Assembly (NCBI GenBank): GCA_018806915.1
Contig: JAGKQI010000031.1
Coordinates: 124,001 to 188,000, forward strand
Source of the DNA: Phytophthora colocasiae
Taxonomy: Eukaryota; Oomycota; Peronosporomycetes; Peronosporales; Peronosporaceae
Reading direction: 5' to 3'
DNA: 64,000 bases
In this document: in pieces, positions 31,601 to 41,388 of the stretch
How positions within the stretch are numbered: the first letter of the stretch is position 1
How the letters are laid out: each line of letters starts with the position of its first letter
Notes under the pieces: model-generated
The model's input: only the letters and a program-made list of their open reading frames with translations
Told to the model about the DNA's origin: nothing
Databases searched by the model: none
Program-made: the position numbers and the translations under genes

Positions 31601-33703
31601 TCAGACAAATAAAGTCGAAGGCATGAAACCCTCGGCCAGTACATGTCGTGACGACCAGACTTCCTGCAGATCGACACCCAAACAACACAAATTAGGTTGC
31701 TATATGTGGATAAAGTTGCTGTATGGGTTGCTATATGAAAACGTAAGGTTGCTATGCCGCCCACGTACCCAAGTGGAAGCCCAAATTGTTGGTGCCATGA
31801 GTGAAATCCATTGTCAGGTTTTCTCCCCACTGCTCGAACATTATTTTCTGCAACTTGGTCTGCATGACTACCCCGCACGTCGTATCCATTTGGTCCTGCA
31901 TGACCATAACATCGCTCCCATCTATCTGTCGAAGAGAGTGCAACAGGTCCTTCAGCGTATCCTCTGCAGAATCTTGACCTATGATGCTTCGAATAAGGTT
32001 CCTAGTCTGCTGGGGAGTTACTTGACATCCTGTGTAACAAATAGTGTTATTAGTAACGATACCAACCAGGAATTTTGAAGGTACAAACCAATGCGATCGT
32101 TCAGGAAGTTTGTAATGTGGGAGGAAGATACTCGTGCATCAATGAGCGTCTTGACATCCTCCCGGTCTTCATCGTCAAGTGGGATTGTCTTCGTAGTGAG
32201 GTAGGAGGCCACTTCTGTTCTAGTTGTCGGATGTGAGTGTGTATGATTCTAGGCAATAACAAACCACAGTTAGAGACAAACATTTAGCATTACCTCCGTA
32301 GTTGATTACCTCGTTCCGCACGACAATGTTGAAAGTGTTGTCTTCGACTCGAGTAACCACAGCTGTCAACCGCGCCTTGCACTTGCAATAACGTGTTTTA
32401 CGGTTCCTATGCCCCTTTGATCTTGATGCCTGTGTAACGCCGTGAGTACATCGATAAATCTTCTGGTACCATTCGAAAGTTGTAGGGATTTGGTCTTCGT
32501 GTGTGCTGCTCAGTTAACAATACAATATTTACAATATTCAGTCAGTTCCGTACAAGCTTCAAACGCCCAAAATACCGTACTAATACCTGTTATAAAGCGC
32601 GGTCTTGTCGGAGCTTCGAACGCGAAATTTCAGTTTATTCTGTTTCTTGTAGCTATCGAACAACTTGTTGAATTCTTCCCAGCTTGTGATTCCAACAGGA
32701 GGACTAAACGCTGGAACCACATTTTCAATTTCATCATCTCCAGGATTCATCGCCTCCAGTTCCTCGAGATGCTTACTTGCGCGATGCCTTGGCTCGTATT
32801 CGGGCACACTCGAAGGTCCGTTTGATTGCTCAGAACCACTACAATCATCTCCTCCCAGTTTCGAAACTTTCAGCACCTTTCGTTTCTCGAAGTGGGGTTG
32901 CGAACACCCATGATGTGAATGGCGCTTCAATGGAGTTTTGGAATCTGAGAAACAACGAGGAAAGTTTCCGCCATGTAAGACGTTAATGTAACCACAATAG
33001 CTAAAAGCAACCATACCTGAGAGCTTGATGGTCTGGTTGTTCAGAGGTCGCCTTTTACTCGCTAACCATCACCACCCAAAGGATCATTAGCAAACTACAA
33101 AATCTTAGGTAAATGACCAGGTTAACGAACGAACCAGAATTTCGAGCAGAATCTTCGTGCGTCTTAGTCGTAGAAACCCCTTCGTCTTCATCTTCGTCGT
33201 CCAAATCGTCCCCAGGTTCGAAATCCTTGTCACTGAGGTCGTCATCTTCAATACCAAGCGCGTCATAAGCGACCTTGAGGCTTCTGTTAAGGCTTCGCAA
33301 CTTCCGGCCTACAGAAACTTGTATCAGAAATCTGCATAAACTCAGTTCTAATAATAATACCCTCTCATTCATAAGCGTACCGGCCTTTGCTGGAGCGTTC
33401 TGTGTTTGCTCCATTAGTCCCCCGCCCGTTCCTCGCTGGATGTGCTAGAAGATCCCCCCCCCCTCCCGCGCAGATCTTCAAATGAGCGGTTCAGAGAAGT
33501 CGTACTTAATCATATCGTACTTAATAAAATTTGTGTAGCGTTTGTGTATCTATTACGTAGCATTTGTGTATGGTGTAGGGATTATTTTTTTAGAATTTTT
33601 GGTTTTAGTTTACGACGGTAATTTTTAAAATGTGCTATAGCAACCATGAAAGGCGTTAAAGCAACTTTACATGTCTCATATATGGTTGCAGTAAAAGTGT
33701 TGC

Positions 33704-34043
33704 CCAAAACTGTGCATTACACTTGCAACCGATCATTCCAAACCACGCATCCTTATGCACTCCAATAATTGTTGTGGTACAGTAAAGTACTTCTGTACTA
33801 CAGCTATTCTACCAGTTTGTCTACCAACATGCGGCTGAACTCAATTGTGGTCGAAGATGCTGTGCAACATTTGGATTCACGTGATTTTGCTCAACCTTTT
33901 GATTAAGGTGAATGAATACCTATGGTACACACCGAAAATAAGCCCGCTAAATAACTAACTCATTCTTACAGTAAAGGAAATCTACCTGTTAATGTATTAA
34001 TCCATGTAGTTGTATGAAGGAAATCTACGTTGCCATTTCATAT
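33704..34043. other. No gene seen
   Basis: AT-rich sequence right of the MULE. A short repeat, GTAGATTTCCTT, occurs in direct or near-direct copies. No supported coding region. Confidence 0.5.
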
Positions 34044-34045
34044 AC

Positions 34046-35162
34046 AGTGCGGGCGGAAAATATACGGCCACCCACGTTTTTGATAAATTTTAGCCAATAC
34101 ACAGCGTTAGACAATTCTGTTTACACCAATGAAACGAACAGAGCAAAACAAAAGCGATTGCCGGTCGATTTACTGAATTTGGCCAACAATTGACAAAGTA
34201 TTGGTCATCACAAGATTTATGCTGCTTGAATAGGTGGCGATAATTATACGGCCACAGACATCTTTGCGGTCTAGTTGAAGTCTAATTGCCCGCTATCTAC
34301 GCTCAAAACGCGTGTATAGCCTATTAGAACACACTGTGAACGTTTCAGACAAAGTAAATTAAAATTGATCGAGAAAATATGCTGTGTCTTTCATATAGAA
34401 CTTGGCTCGGAAATAGTGTCCGTCTCATTTGAATTGAGCTTTCACAGACACCTGTGTCGAATTGTTGTAAGCCAGAGGCACGGGCAGCTTTGTGTAATGT
34501 TAGGTCAACACATTGGTGCCAACATTCGTCATCTAACAAACGTTTTGGCGTAGCAATTTCTTTGAAAGACCACAGCGTCTACTACAGCTACTTTTATATG
34601 GACATTTGTATTAACGTTGAACTTTTGAGGTCGCAAATTCACAAACACGACTTTTGTGCTAACTGCCGATTCATTTACAGGTAATGCAACCCACAATGAA
34701 TTCATTACGATTCTGTTTGTAGTATCAGCGCTACACATCATGCTACATTTCACTTGGTGTCTGTGAAAGCTCAATTCAAATGAGACGGACACTATTTCCG
34801 AGCCAAGTTCTATATGAAAGACACAGCATATTTTCTCGATCAATTTTAATTTACTTTGTCTGAAACGTTCACAGTGTGTTCTAATAGGCTATACACGCGT
34901 TTTGAGCGTAGATAGCGGGCAATTAGACTTCAACTAGACCGCAAAGATGTCTGTGGCCGTATAATTATCGCCACCTATTCAAGCAGCATAAATCTTGTGA
35001 TGACCAATACTTTGTCAATTGTTGGCCAAATTCAGTAAATCGACCGGCAATCGCTTTGTTTCGCTTTGTTCGTTTCATTGGTGTAAACAGAATTGTCTAA
35101 CGCTGTGTATTGGCTAAAATTTAGCAAAAACGTGGGTGGCCGTATATTTTCCGCCCGCACTG
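34046..35162. mobile_element. Foldback element with 407-bp inverted arms (Tc1/mariner-type ends)
   Basis: The arms 34046-34452 and 34756-35162 are equal in length and almost perfect inverted copies with a 303-bp spacer. The outer ends are CAGTGCGGGCGGAAAATATA, flanked by TA on both sides (34044-34045, 35163-35164). The spacer has no recognisable transposase. It sits inside a decayed pogo/Tigger-type ORF. Confidence 0.9.
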
Positions 35163-35164
35163 TA

Positions 35165-35519
35165 ATACGGTTGGCCATCCATCCGAAAAGGATAACTCCC
35201 AAGCGTCGCAACATTCTCTTTGTATGTCACGCGCTTTCATTTTGATGAGCTCCCGGGGCAAGCACACGCCTTTAGTTTCTACCTTATGTATCCACTCTAT
35301 CAGTGTGCGTTCTAAAGGCAACGACGTCACCCTGAGTGGCCGGTACCTGTTGACGTCGCCGTACTCGTCGCTCATTATCATTCTTGATGATGTCCGACAC
35401 AGTCGATTGTGGTGGAGTCTTCTTGAGCTTGTACATGAATGATGATCCCACACTGCCAACTCGTGCTGGGTCATATTTGGGCAATCCAAGGCCTTCTGGA
35501 CGATCGCTTTGATCTTCAT
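35165..35519 (-). pseudogene. Decayed pogo/Tigger transposase N-terminus (CENP-B-type HTH)
   Basis: In two frames of the minus strand are a psq-like HTH (NMTQHELAVW, then PPQSTVSDIIKN) and a CENP-B-type domain (TLIEWIHKVETKGVCLPREL, LSFSDGW). At least two frame changes are needed. The CENP-B domain is cut right after SDGW by the foldback element. Confidence 0.6.
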
Positions 35520-35929
35520 CCACGCGATCTCTACCGAATATTACATTAGAATGGCAGTTTGTATATGTGCATGCGCAAGGGAAAAAAATGAATGGATAAA
35601 ATATTGCAAATCTCCCCTGTTAAAATTGATTCTATCATTCCATTCAGGGTATTTAGTTTTAGTAGTACCGGAATGCCCGGCGTTTACTGTACATGTATTC
35701 GTCCGGCCAAGCGTAAATGATGTTTGCACTGTACTACATGTACATGTACATTGCAGATATCAATACTTCTTGCACTGACTGACTATATTGTCCGATGCAA
35801 TATACGCTCATGGAATCATAACTGCTCAACCTCTTTTTTGGTGTAAAAGAGTTCGTGTATTTGTGTTAGAATTCCTAACTATACATGTACGCACACTCCT
35901 GAAATCGCTGGGGGCTTAAAGCTAACTGC
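35520..35929. other. No gene seen
   Basis: Low-coding-potential sequence with several ACATGTAC repeats. Nothing supported. Confidence 0.5.
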
Positions 35930-36343
35930 TCAACCTCGAAGATGACGAACAAACTTTTCCATCTCCTCCTTCTTCGGGCACCTCTTGATGTCCTTCTTAA
36001 AGCGCCGTTTGACCCAGTTCACGAAATCAATACACTCTTTGTTGCTCTCCGAGATGTGGTTCGTGTTCCAGAATCCAAGGTGCGTGTTCGTTCCGTAGTA
36101 CCTACCATTACCTCTTCGACCTCCGCGTCCTCCTCCTCCACGACCCCCTCCTTTTCTTTCTTCTTCGTCTTCCTCAAGGTCAGTCAGTTTCCGAGTGACT
36201 TCATCGCCACTGAACGCTGCATCTTGAACCTGATTGGAATTGACCGAGTTCGTTGTACTGATCTCGCTTGCAGAGGCAGGTGTTATGTTGCTGACAACGG
36301 ATAGAGCCACCAAAAAGGCCACTGCCAGGCGAAACAGGTGCAT
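35930..36343 (-). CDS. RxLR-like/dEER secreted glycine-rich protein
   Basis: 137 residues from the ATG at 36343; the frame is open further upstream but this ATG opens the signal peptide MHLFRLAVAFLVALSVVS and lies just after the Inr. RxLR-like RKLT at residue 51, dEER (EEDEEER) at 57-63, a short Gly/Arg stretch, then THLGFWNTNHISE, CIDFVNWVKRRF, IKRCPKK and a final RHLRG. It lacks the Gly/Tyr repeat of the 24.7-kb paralogue. Looks intact. Confidence 0.85.
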   Translation of the reverse strand: MHLFRLAVAFLVALSVVSNITPASASEISTTNSVNSNQVQDAAFSGDEVTRKLTDLEEDEEERKGGGRGGGGRGGRRGNGRYYGTNTHLGFWNTNHISESNKECIDFVNWVKRRFKKDIKRCPKKEEMEKFVRHLRG

Positions 36344-36362
36344 CTTCTTACCACTTGTGCGA

Positions 36363-36380
36363 GCAAATTGCAGAGTGAAT
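36363..36380 (-). promoter_or_regulatory. Inr core promoter of the 35.9-kb effector-like gene
   Basis: Minus-strand TTCACTCTGCAATTTGCTC matches the oomycete Inr core, about 20-35 bp before the ATG. Confidence 0.75.
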
Positions 36381-36399
36381 AGTAGTGTAGCGCAGCCAA

Positions 36400-37260
36400 A
36401 GCATACAGCCAGCCCGTACCAGCTACAGCTCTGTAACGGAATCAATTCCTGTAAGATCTGTGTATCGACAACATCGATGGCAAGCAGTGACCGTAACGGC
36501 AACAATGATGACACTCACCGTGTCCAAGTTGGACTCCAACCATTGGCCATAATGTCTCTGGCACCGGGTACATGTAGAATACATGTAGCACTAGACCTCA
36601 CTTGTCAATTTACCAAATAGACTTCGGCTACAGTTCCAGGGAGTTCGCCGACTCCCCTCGAGTGTCTTCAATCCCTGCAGACACACTACAAGTAGGTAAT
36701 AGCAGATATTATTGCTGGGGACGTGTGCTGTAATCTTTGGCATTCATGTTGACAGGACGGGTATTTGATGATGTTTTTTTGAAGTACGTGTTTGTACATG
36801 TACTACACGTAATACGTTGTTTTGTGGTGAATTAAATCGAACTCGGGAATCAATTCATCGACCAGTCCATTATTTGTACTTTAAAGAATATGCAACAACG
36901 CTGAGATGAGCTCCCGAGCCGATCATGAACCCGGCTTGGACGCCTACATAACTTACTTGGTTTTATTTTCAGTGCCTCGAGAATTTCAAAAAAAACTGGA
37001 CAAGGAGGAGTCAAAAACTTCTACTTCTCATCTGGAAGGTGCAAACAGCTAATGTCCTTGGAGAATGGGCAATATTGAATTCTTCAAGTTTAACATGATT
37101 TTGCGAAGATAGCTATATTTTAGATAGACTCACACAGACGAGAAATGGCCTAGCTACACGTAGTCAATCAACTCACTCTTACTACACCCCTTATTTACGG
37201 GAGCTTGCTCCACAACGTCGTGGCCAGAATCCTCATTCCACCGTTGTACGATTCACTTGT
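36400..37260. other. No gene seen
   Basis: Nothing coding is supported. ACATGTAC-type palindromic words and A/T-rich sequence only. Confidence 0.5.
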
Positions 37261-37268
37261 AGTGCAAT

Positions 37269-37394
37269 AGGTCGCAGTCTCGGCCATTTGACATGAACTG
37301 CCCCAGGAATTTGTAAGCTTATTATCCAGGTTGATCCGTTCCAAGCCGTTTTGCTCAACTTCCTTAAGTTTGTCGGTATTATTGAAGAAGCAGT
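37269..37394 (+). pseudogene. ZIP transporter gene fragment (copy 2)
   Basis: About 125 bp match the intact ZIP gene around its HELPQE helix (GTCTCGGCCATT, TGCCCCAGGAATT, CGTTCCAAGC) with several indels. It lies just before the 3' end of a degenerate RxLR-like gene, as at the intact ZIP locus. Confidence 0.7.
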
Positions 37395-37439
37395 AGAAAA
37401 ATTTGATTTACCTTGTCGTTGGTCCATCAAAATCATCTT

Positions 37440-37790
37440 CAAGCTCGGAGATGACGGGCTACTCCTTCTTCGGGCACTCCTTGATATCCTTGTTAAAAAG
37501 TCGTTTAAACCAGTCGCAAAATCACTACACTCCTTATTGCGCTCCGAAATGCTGTTCGTGCTCATGAATCCAAGGTGTGTATTGATTCCGAATACCTCTT
37601 CGGCCGCGACCGCGACGTTCTTCGTCTTCCTCAGTTTCCGAGTGGACTGAGCGCCGCATCTTGAATCTGATTTGACTTGGCTGGGTTTACCGAGGCGACC
37701 TGGTTGGCAAACGCTGTTTACGTTGCTGACAACAGCTTGAGCCACTACGAGTACGAGGCACGTTTGTTTTTACCATTAAAAGTGTGGACT
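37440..37790 (-). pseudogene. Frameshifted RxLR-like family gene
   Basis: Family landmarks are present in more than one frame of the minus strand: EEDEERRG, the THLGFMST and ISERNKECSDF segments, and the Pro-Lys coding 3' end. The ATG and signal peptide are lost and at least one frameshift lies between dEER and the C-terminal domain. Confidence 0.75.
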
Positions 37791-38097
37791 TGATGATCAA
37801 TGTCACTGTGGTCATCTAGTACCGGTACTCAAGCGATAGATCAGCAACACTGTTGCAACCTGCTGCTACTGTTTCTTTGACTTTGATGTTTACAGGTTTG
37901 TACTAGAATGGCCCTGCTCAATTATTAAAATTAACGTCAAAGCAAGAATCTGCAGTAAAGCTCGACTGAATCCTATGCTTAGTAGGCAATTAGCCTACCT
38001 CATCATGATAATATCATGTACGGAGTGCCCATTTCCGCCGCCTTTTCGATTCGCTTGGCACCCAATTCTAAAAGGATCAATTTCCCCAGCACTTTGT

Positions 38098-38172
38098 GAG
38101 CTTTCAATGGGGCAGTAGTGGTGCTATGTTCATATACCAACGAGGCCATGGGGCTTTTGTTTGCTAGCTTTG
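38098..38172 (+). pseudogene. ZIP transporter gene fragment (copy 3)
   Basis: About 75 bp match the end of ZIP exon 1 (GCAGTAGTGGTGCTA, GAGGCCATGGGGCTTTTG). It lies 80 bp before the 3' end of the RxLR-like gene split by a MULE. Confidence 0.65.
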
Positions 38173-38251
38173 ATCGCAAAAAAGAAAGAACAGAGTTTAC
38201 ATTTTGATTAAAGAAAAGAAAACCGTAACATCGAGGGTTACAGATAAGTGC

Positions 38252-38355
38252 TCAACCTCGAAGATGACGGATGTACTTGCCCATCTCCTCCTTCTTCGGG
38301 CACCTCTTGATGTCCTTGTTAAAGCGCCGTTTGACCCATCTCACGAAATCAATAC
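38252..38355 (-). pseudogene. 3' part of an RxLR-like gene split by a MULE
   Basis: Encodes the family end (VKRRF-like, CPKK-like, RHLRG then TGA at 38252). It stops at the target duplication AATCAATAC (38347-38355). The 5' part is at 40397-40730. Confidence 0.85.
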
Positions 38356-40396
38356 GGAACGATTTTTTTTGGGTCAAACTCTGCGCAGGTCAACTCGTGC
38401 GCAACTCTCTTTTTGGGTCAAGTTCTGCGCAACTCTTGCGCATGTCTTTTCTTGGGTCAAATCGTGGTCAAAAATATCACGACTGCCAGGTTTTACAAAT
38501 TAATCTGAAATTTAACCAATCATATCGCGTATGTTAAACTATAACTGAATCTGGCGTGTTCGTTACGAAACGATTGGTGGGATGTTGCCACACTTGTGTA
38601 GAGTATATCCTACACGACACTGCGTAAAACGAGACTGTGTAACATGAGACGGTGTGAGGTTTAGGTGTGGCATCTGTAGGAGATTTTGGTCGATCCCAGC
38701 CGGCACTGCACGAGGACAACCAACACTTGTTCATTTCCCAGCACCTCATTTTCAATCTTTCCGACCCAAGTCCACTACCAAGTCCAAGAGCAACCAAGTC
38801 CCTTCCCGGCACCATGTTCCGACCCGACGACACCTCCGACGACAACCTTGAAATTCTCCCCTCGCGTGTCAGTGAAGGCGAAGGCTTCATGCAAGGCTCC
38901 CCTATGAGTGATGTGTCGTCGGGACACACTGAGATCATTCCGAGTCAATCATCACCATCCGACTCCCACTGGAGTTTCGATCGTGATGGTGATGATGACG
39001 ACCCGCGATATACGGAGATGATGTCTAACACAGCCCGGGACTTAAAATTTTTCAGTTTCATTTGACGTATTACGAAGACGAAGTTCTTCACGAGTGATTG
39101 GATGGGCACACCCAAAAATCATGGATCGAATGAAGCAGCGTCAATCCTCTCTTTTCATCGACGCGACGTATCGTTGTGTCCCAATTCGCTTCTACCAACT
39201 GGTGATTGTTATGATGTATGACCCAATTTCGGACCTGTACCTTCCAATCTGGTACGCATTGACATCTGGAAAAACTACACGGTTGTATGAATCTCTTATT
39301 CAAAGGATAATTGGAAGAAGTTCTGGAAATATTTCAAGCGCACATGGATCAAGAAATTTGTGCTGGAGTGGTGGAATATCAATGGGTTGGTCGAAGACAT
39401 CGTGAATAGAACGAATAACCCTCTCGAACGGTACAACCGAACACTAAACGAAGCATTTCCGGTGTCACATCCAGTCGTGATCCAGTTCATCAGTGTCATC
39501 GAGCGCCAGAGTCGCGAAAATGTACGCCTCATCGAAGATATTTCCAACCGTAGGGCCAGAGCTCCAGAACACGCTGACCCCCAACAAGATTCGAGTTGGA
39601 CTCGGACTTTGTGGGCGATTCTGGATCGGACGCTTCGGATTCGGACAGCGATGAGGATTCCAACAGTGATCACGGAATGGGGATATCACCGGAGTACTAA
39701 AAAGAAGTCTAGCGTCCGCTCTTCTTTCAATTTGCATTCTTACATTCAATGAAATCAAACAACACAGAATAATAAACATGAATTTGAAGGATTTTTTAGA
39801 GTTGTATTGGCTTTCAAAAGTTAGAAAGTATAAAAATGACTTGATTCCACTATACAGATTTGATATTGTCAAAACGTGTAAAGGTAGAGGCTCTAACCAT
39901 CTGAGAACGTTTGTGCCCAGGGATTAATCCCGTTTACCATCTGCCAAACGACTTAGCGACTGAACTGTCACGGTGGATTATTACTCGTAATAGTGAAGTC
40001 AAGTCTGATCACAAGAGACTCACTCTGAAGAGCGTGACGGACGACCCGGGTCCTTGGTTATGTCTCAGATCTGGCAGAGGCACTTACCTCAAGCATCAAG
40101 CTTCTCTACAGGAGTGGGGTTTGAACCCACGCCACCTGATAAGCAACAGCCTATCTAAGCGCACGCCCTATAGGCATACTAAAATTGCAGAGCAAGCAAA
40201 CACCTTTTAAACTTTCACCTCAAATAATTAATAAAATTTCAGGTGGAAGAAAAATAATTTGTTACAGTTTTATCACTTGGTAAAATAATGGCCTCTTCAA
40301 GGGTCAACTTCTGCGCAACTTGCGCAGAAGTTGACCCAAAAAGAGACTTGCGCACGAGTTGACCTGCGCAGAGTTTGACCCAAAAAAAGGCATACC
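38356..40396 (+). mobile_element. Mutator-like element, deleted, 2.04 kb
   Basis: A 9-bp duplication AATCAATAC (38347-38355, 40397-40405) flanks it. The long terminal inverted repeats share TTTTGGGTCAAACTCTGCGC, AGGTCAACTCGTGCGCAA and more; only the outer few bases differ. It encodes a MULE transposase in fragments: FIDATYRCVPIRFYQLVIVM near 39160 and, in another frame, NRTNNPLERYNRTLNEAFPV near 39410. The middle of the catalytic domain is missing, so it is non-autonomous. At about 40050-40190 the minus strand has a box B-like GGGTTCAAACCCC, probably a SINE piece. Confidence 0.9.
39091..39752 (+). pseudogene. MULE transposase, internally deleted
   Basis: The N-terminal part of the DDE domain (39094-39300) and the C-terminal part (39360-39720) are in different frames, with the central catalytic section lost between YESLIQ and VLEWWNINGLVE. 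An acidic ORF at about 38814-39065 may be its N-terminus. Confidence 0.75.
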
Positions 40397-40730
40397 AATC
40401 AATACACTCCTTGTTGCTCTCCGAGATGTGGTTCGTGTTCCAGAATCCAAGGTGCGTGTTCGTTCCGTAATATCCACCAGTACTTCTTCTGCCACCACGT
40501 TTTCCTCCTCCTCCACGACCTCCTCCACGACCCCCTCCTTTTCTTTCTTCTTCATCTTCCTGAAGACCAGTCAGTTCTCGAGTGACTTCATTGCCACTGA
40601 ACGTCGCATCTTGGACCAGATTTGCCTTGACCGAGTTCGCCGTAGTGATCGCTTTGGCAGACGCAGGGTTTCCACTGCTGACAATGGCCAGAGCCACCAC
40701 AAAGGGAACGACTAGGCGGAGCAGATGCAT
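40397..40730 (-). pseudogene. 5' part of an RxLR-like gene split by a MULE
   Basis: ATG at 40730 with signal peptide MHLLRLVVPFVVALAIVS, RELT at residue 51, dEER (EDEEERK), Gly/Arg stretch and the NTNHISESNKECID segment, after which the frame enters the MULE end and gains about 45 foreign codons to a stop at 40239. The missing C-terminal part is at 38252-38355. A read-through protein of 163 residues could still be made. Confidence 0.88.
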
Positions 40731-40778
40731 CTTCTTCTTCTTCTTCTTGACCTCTTTTAGTAGTGAGGGCTTGTGCCA

Positions 40779-40796
40779 GCAAATTGCAGAGTGATC
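40779..40796 (-). promoter_or_regulatory. Inr core promoter of the split effector-like gene
   Basis: Minus-strand TGATCACTCTGCAATTTGCT contains a full Inr match, about 50-65 bp before the ATG. The block further upstream (TAGCGGGAGACCTGCTGTT...) is shared with the 24.7-kb gene. Confidence 0.75.
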
Positions 40797-41067
40797 ACGG
40801 ATCAGTCGAACAAAATGTAGCGGGAGACCTGCTGTTATCTTCGGCTTTGAAGGTTGAACTGAATTGAAGCAGCTTGCGCTTACTCGCGCTTACTGTTGTA
40901 GACTAACGTTGACAGAAATTGGGAATGAAAAAAAGTTTAAAAAGGGTTAAATCAATTCTGCTTTCACGCACTTTGGGGAATACATGTATGCAGCAACGCT
41001 GAGATGTGCTCCCGATCCGCTGGTGCCAAGTTGGTTGCTGTATCTCATGTGAACACACATGAGATAC

Positions 41068-41388
41068 ACCACCAAAATTGATGAGGAATGACACGAACAA
41101 GGCGATCCCCGACTCAATGGCGAAGTACTTGTTGGCCTCTCGTACTTTGTATTCATCGTATCGATTCACTTGTCTCGACTGCACTAGTGCCGAGTGCAGG
41201 AAGATGTTGTGCGGCATGATGACCACCCCCACAATCCCCACTGCTTGAGTCGCGTTCCACATGTTCCACATGAGGGACGAAGCCTCGAGCGATATCGACA
41301 GATGTCACCTCCAGAATGGCGCAGAAACACACCAGCATAATGACAATGATCGAAACGAAGAGCGCTTCGAGCTTCCGGATCCCATACC
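41068..41388 (-). pseudogene. NRAMP fragment, middle part (left half of a split copy)
   Basis: Minus strand encodes [33 protein letters not shown] and [20 protein letters not shown] in NRAMP order, with a frame change in the middle. It begins at CCATACC (41382-41388), where the other half resumes at 53475. It ends right after SFLIN; beyond that a 12-bp-arm hairpin (GTATCTCATGTG, 41040-41067) takes over. Confidence 0.85.

Larger units (their letters stand above)
25943..33414 (-). pseudogene. MULE transposase fused to an Ulp1-like (C48) cysteine protease, broken by a hAT insertion
   Basis: Exons run from about 33414 to 25943 on the minus strand, separated by short introns; the best defined is 29457-29532 (GTAAGG..TAG). 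Recognisable parts: acidic N-terminus (33.0-33.4 kb), MULE catalytic domain (31.34-31.88 kb; VIIDKDFEWQVLKECFP, LLCQFHAISYW), SWIM zinc finger (30.7 kb; CDCLFYSSNRLPCCHLMHVA), an acidic linker, then the protease (29.4-28.6 kb) with catalytic His in SSHWGIIIA and Cys in PDSESCGVFVV. Splicing of the 76-bp intron joins the SWIM exon to the protease in frame, so this is a fusion. A one-base frameshift lies near 28780-28805. A hAT at 26088-28654 splits the last 50 codons, which resume at 26079. Confidence 0.75.
25369..33695 (-). mobile_element. Mutator-like element (MULE), about 8.3 kb including a nested hAT
   Basis: The terminal inverted repeats share TTACTGCAACCATA (25377-25390) and its complement (33681-33694). 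The 8-bp sequence AGTGTTGC occurs outside both ends (25361-25368 and 33696-33703), fitting the 8-10-bp MULE target duplication, although the outermost few bases of the two ends do not align. It encodes a MULE transposase joined to an Ulp1-like protease, plus one small coiled-coil ORF near the left end. Limits are less certain than for the other elements. Confidence 0.6.
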
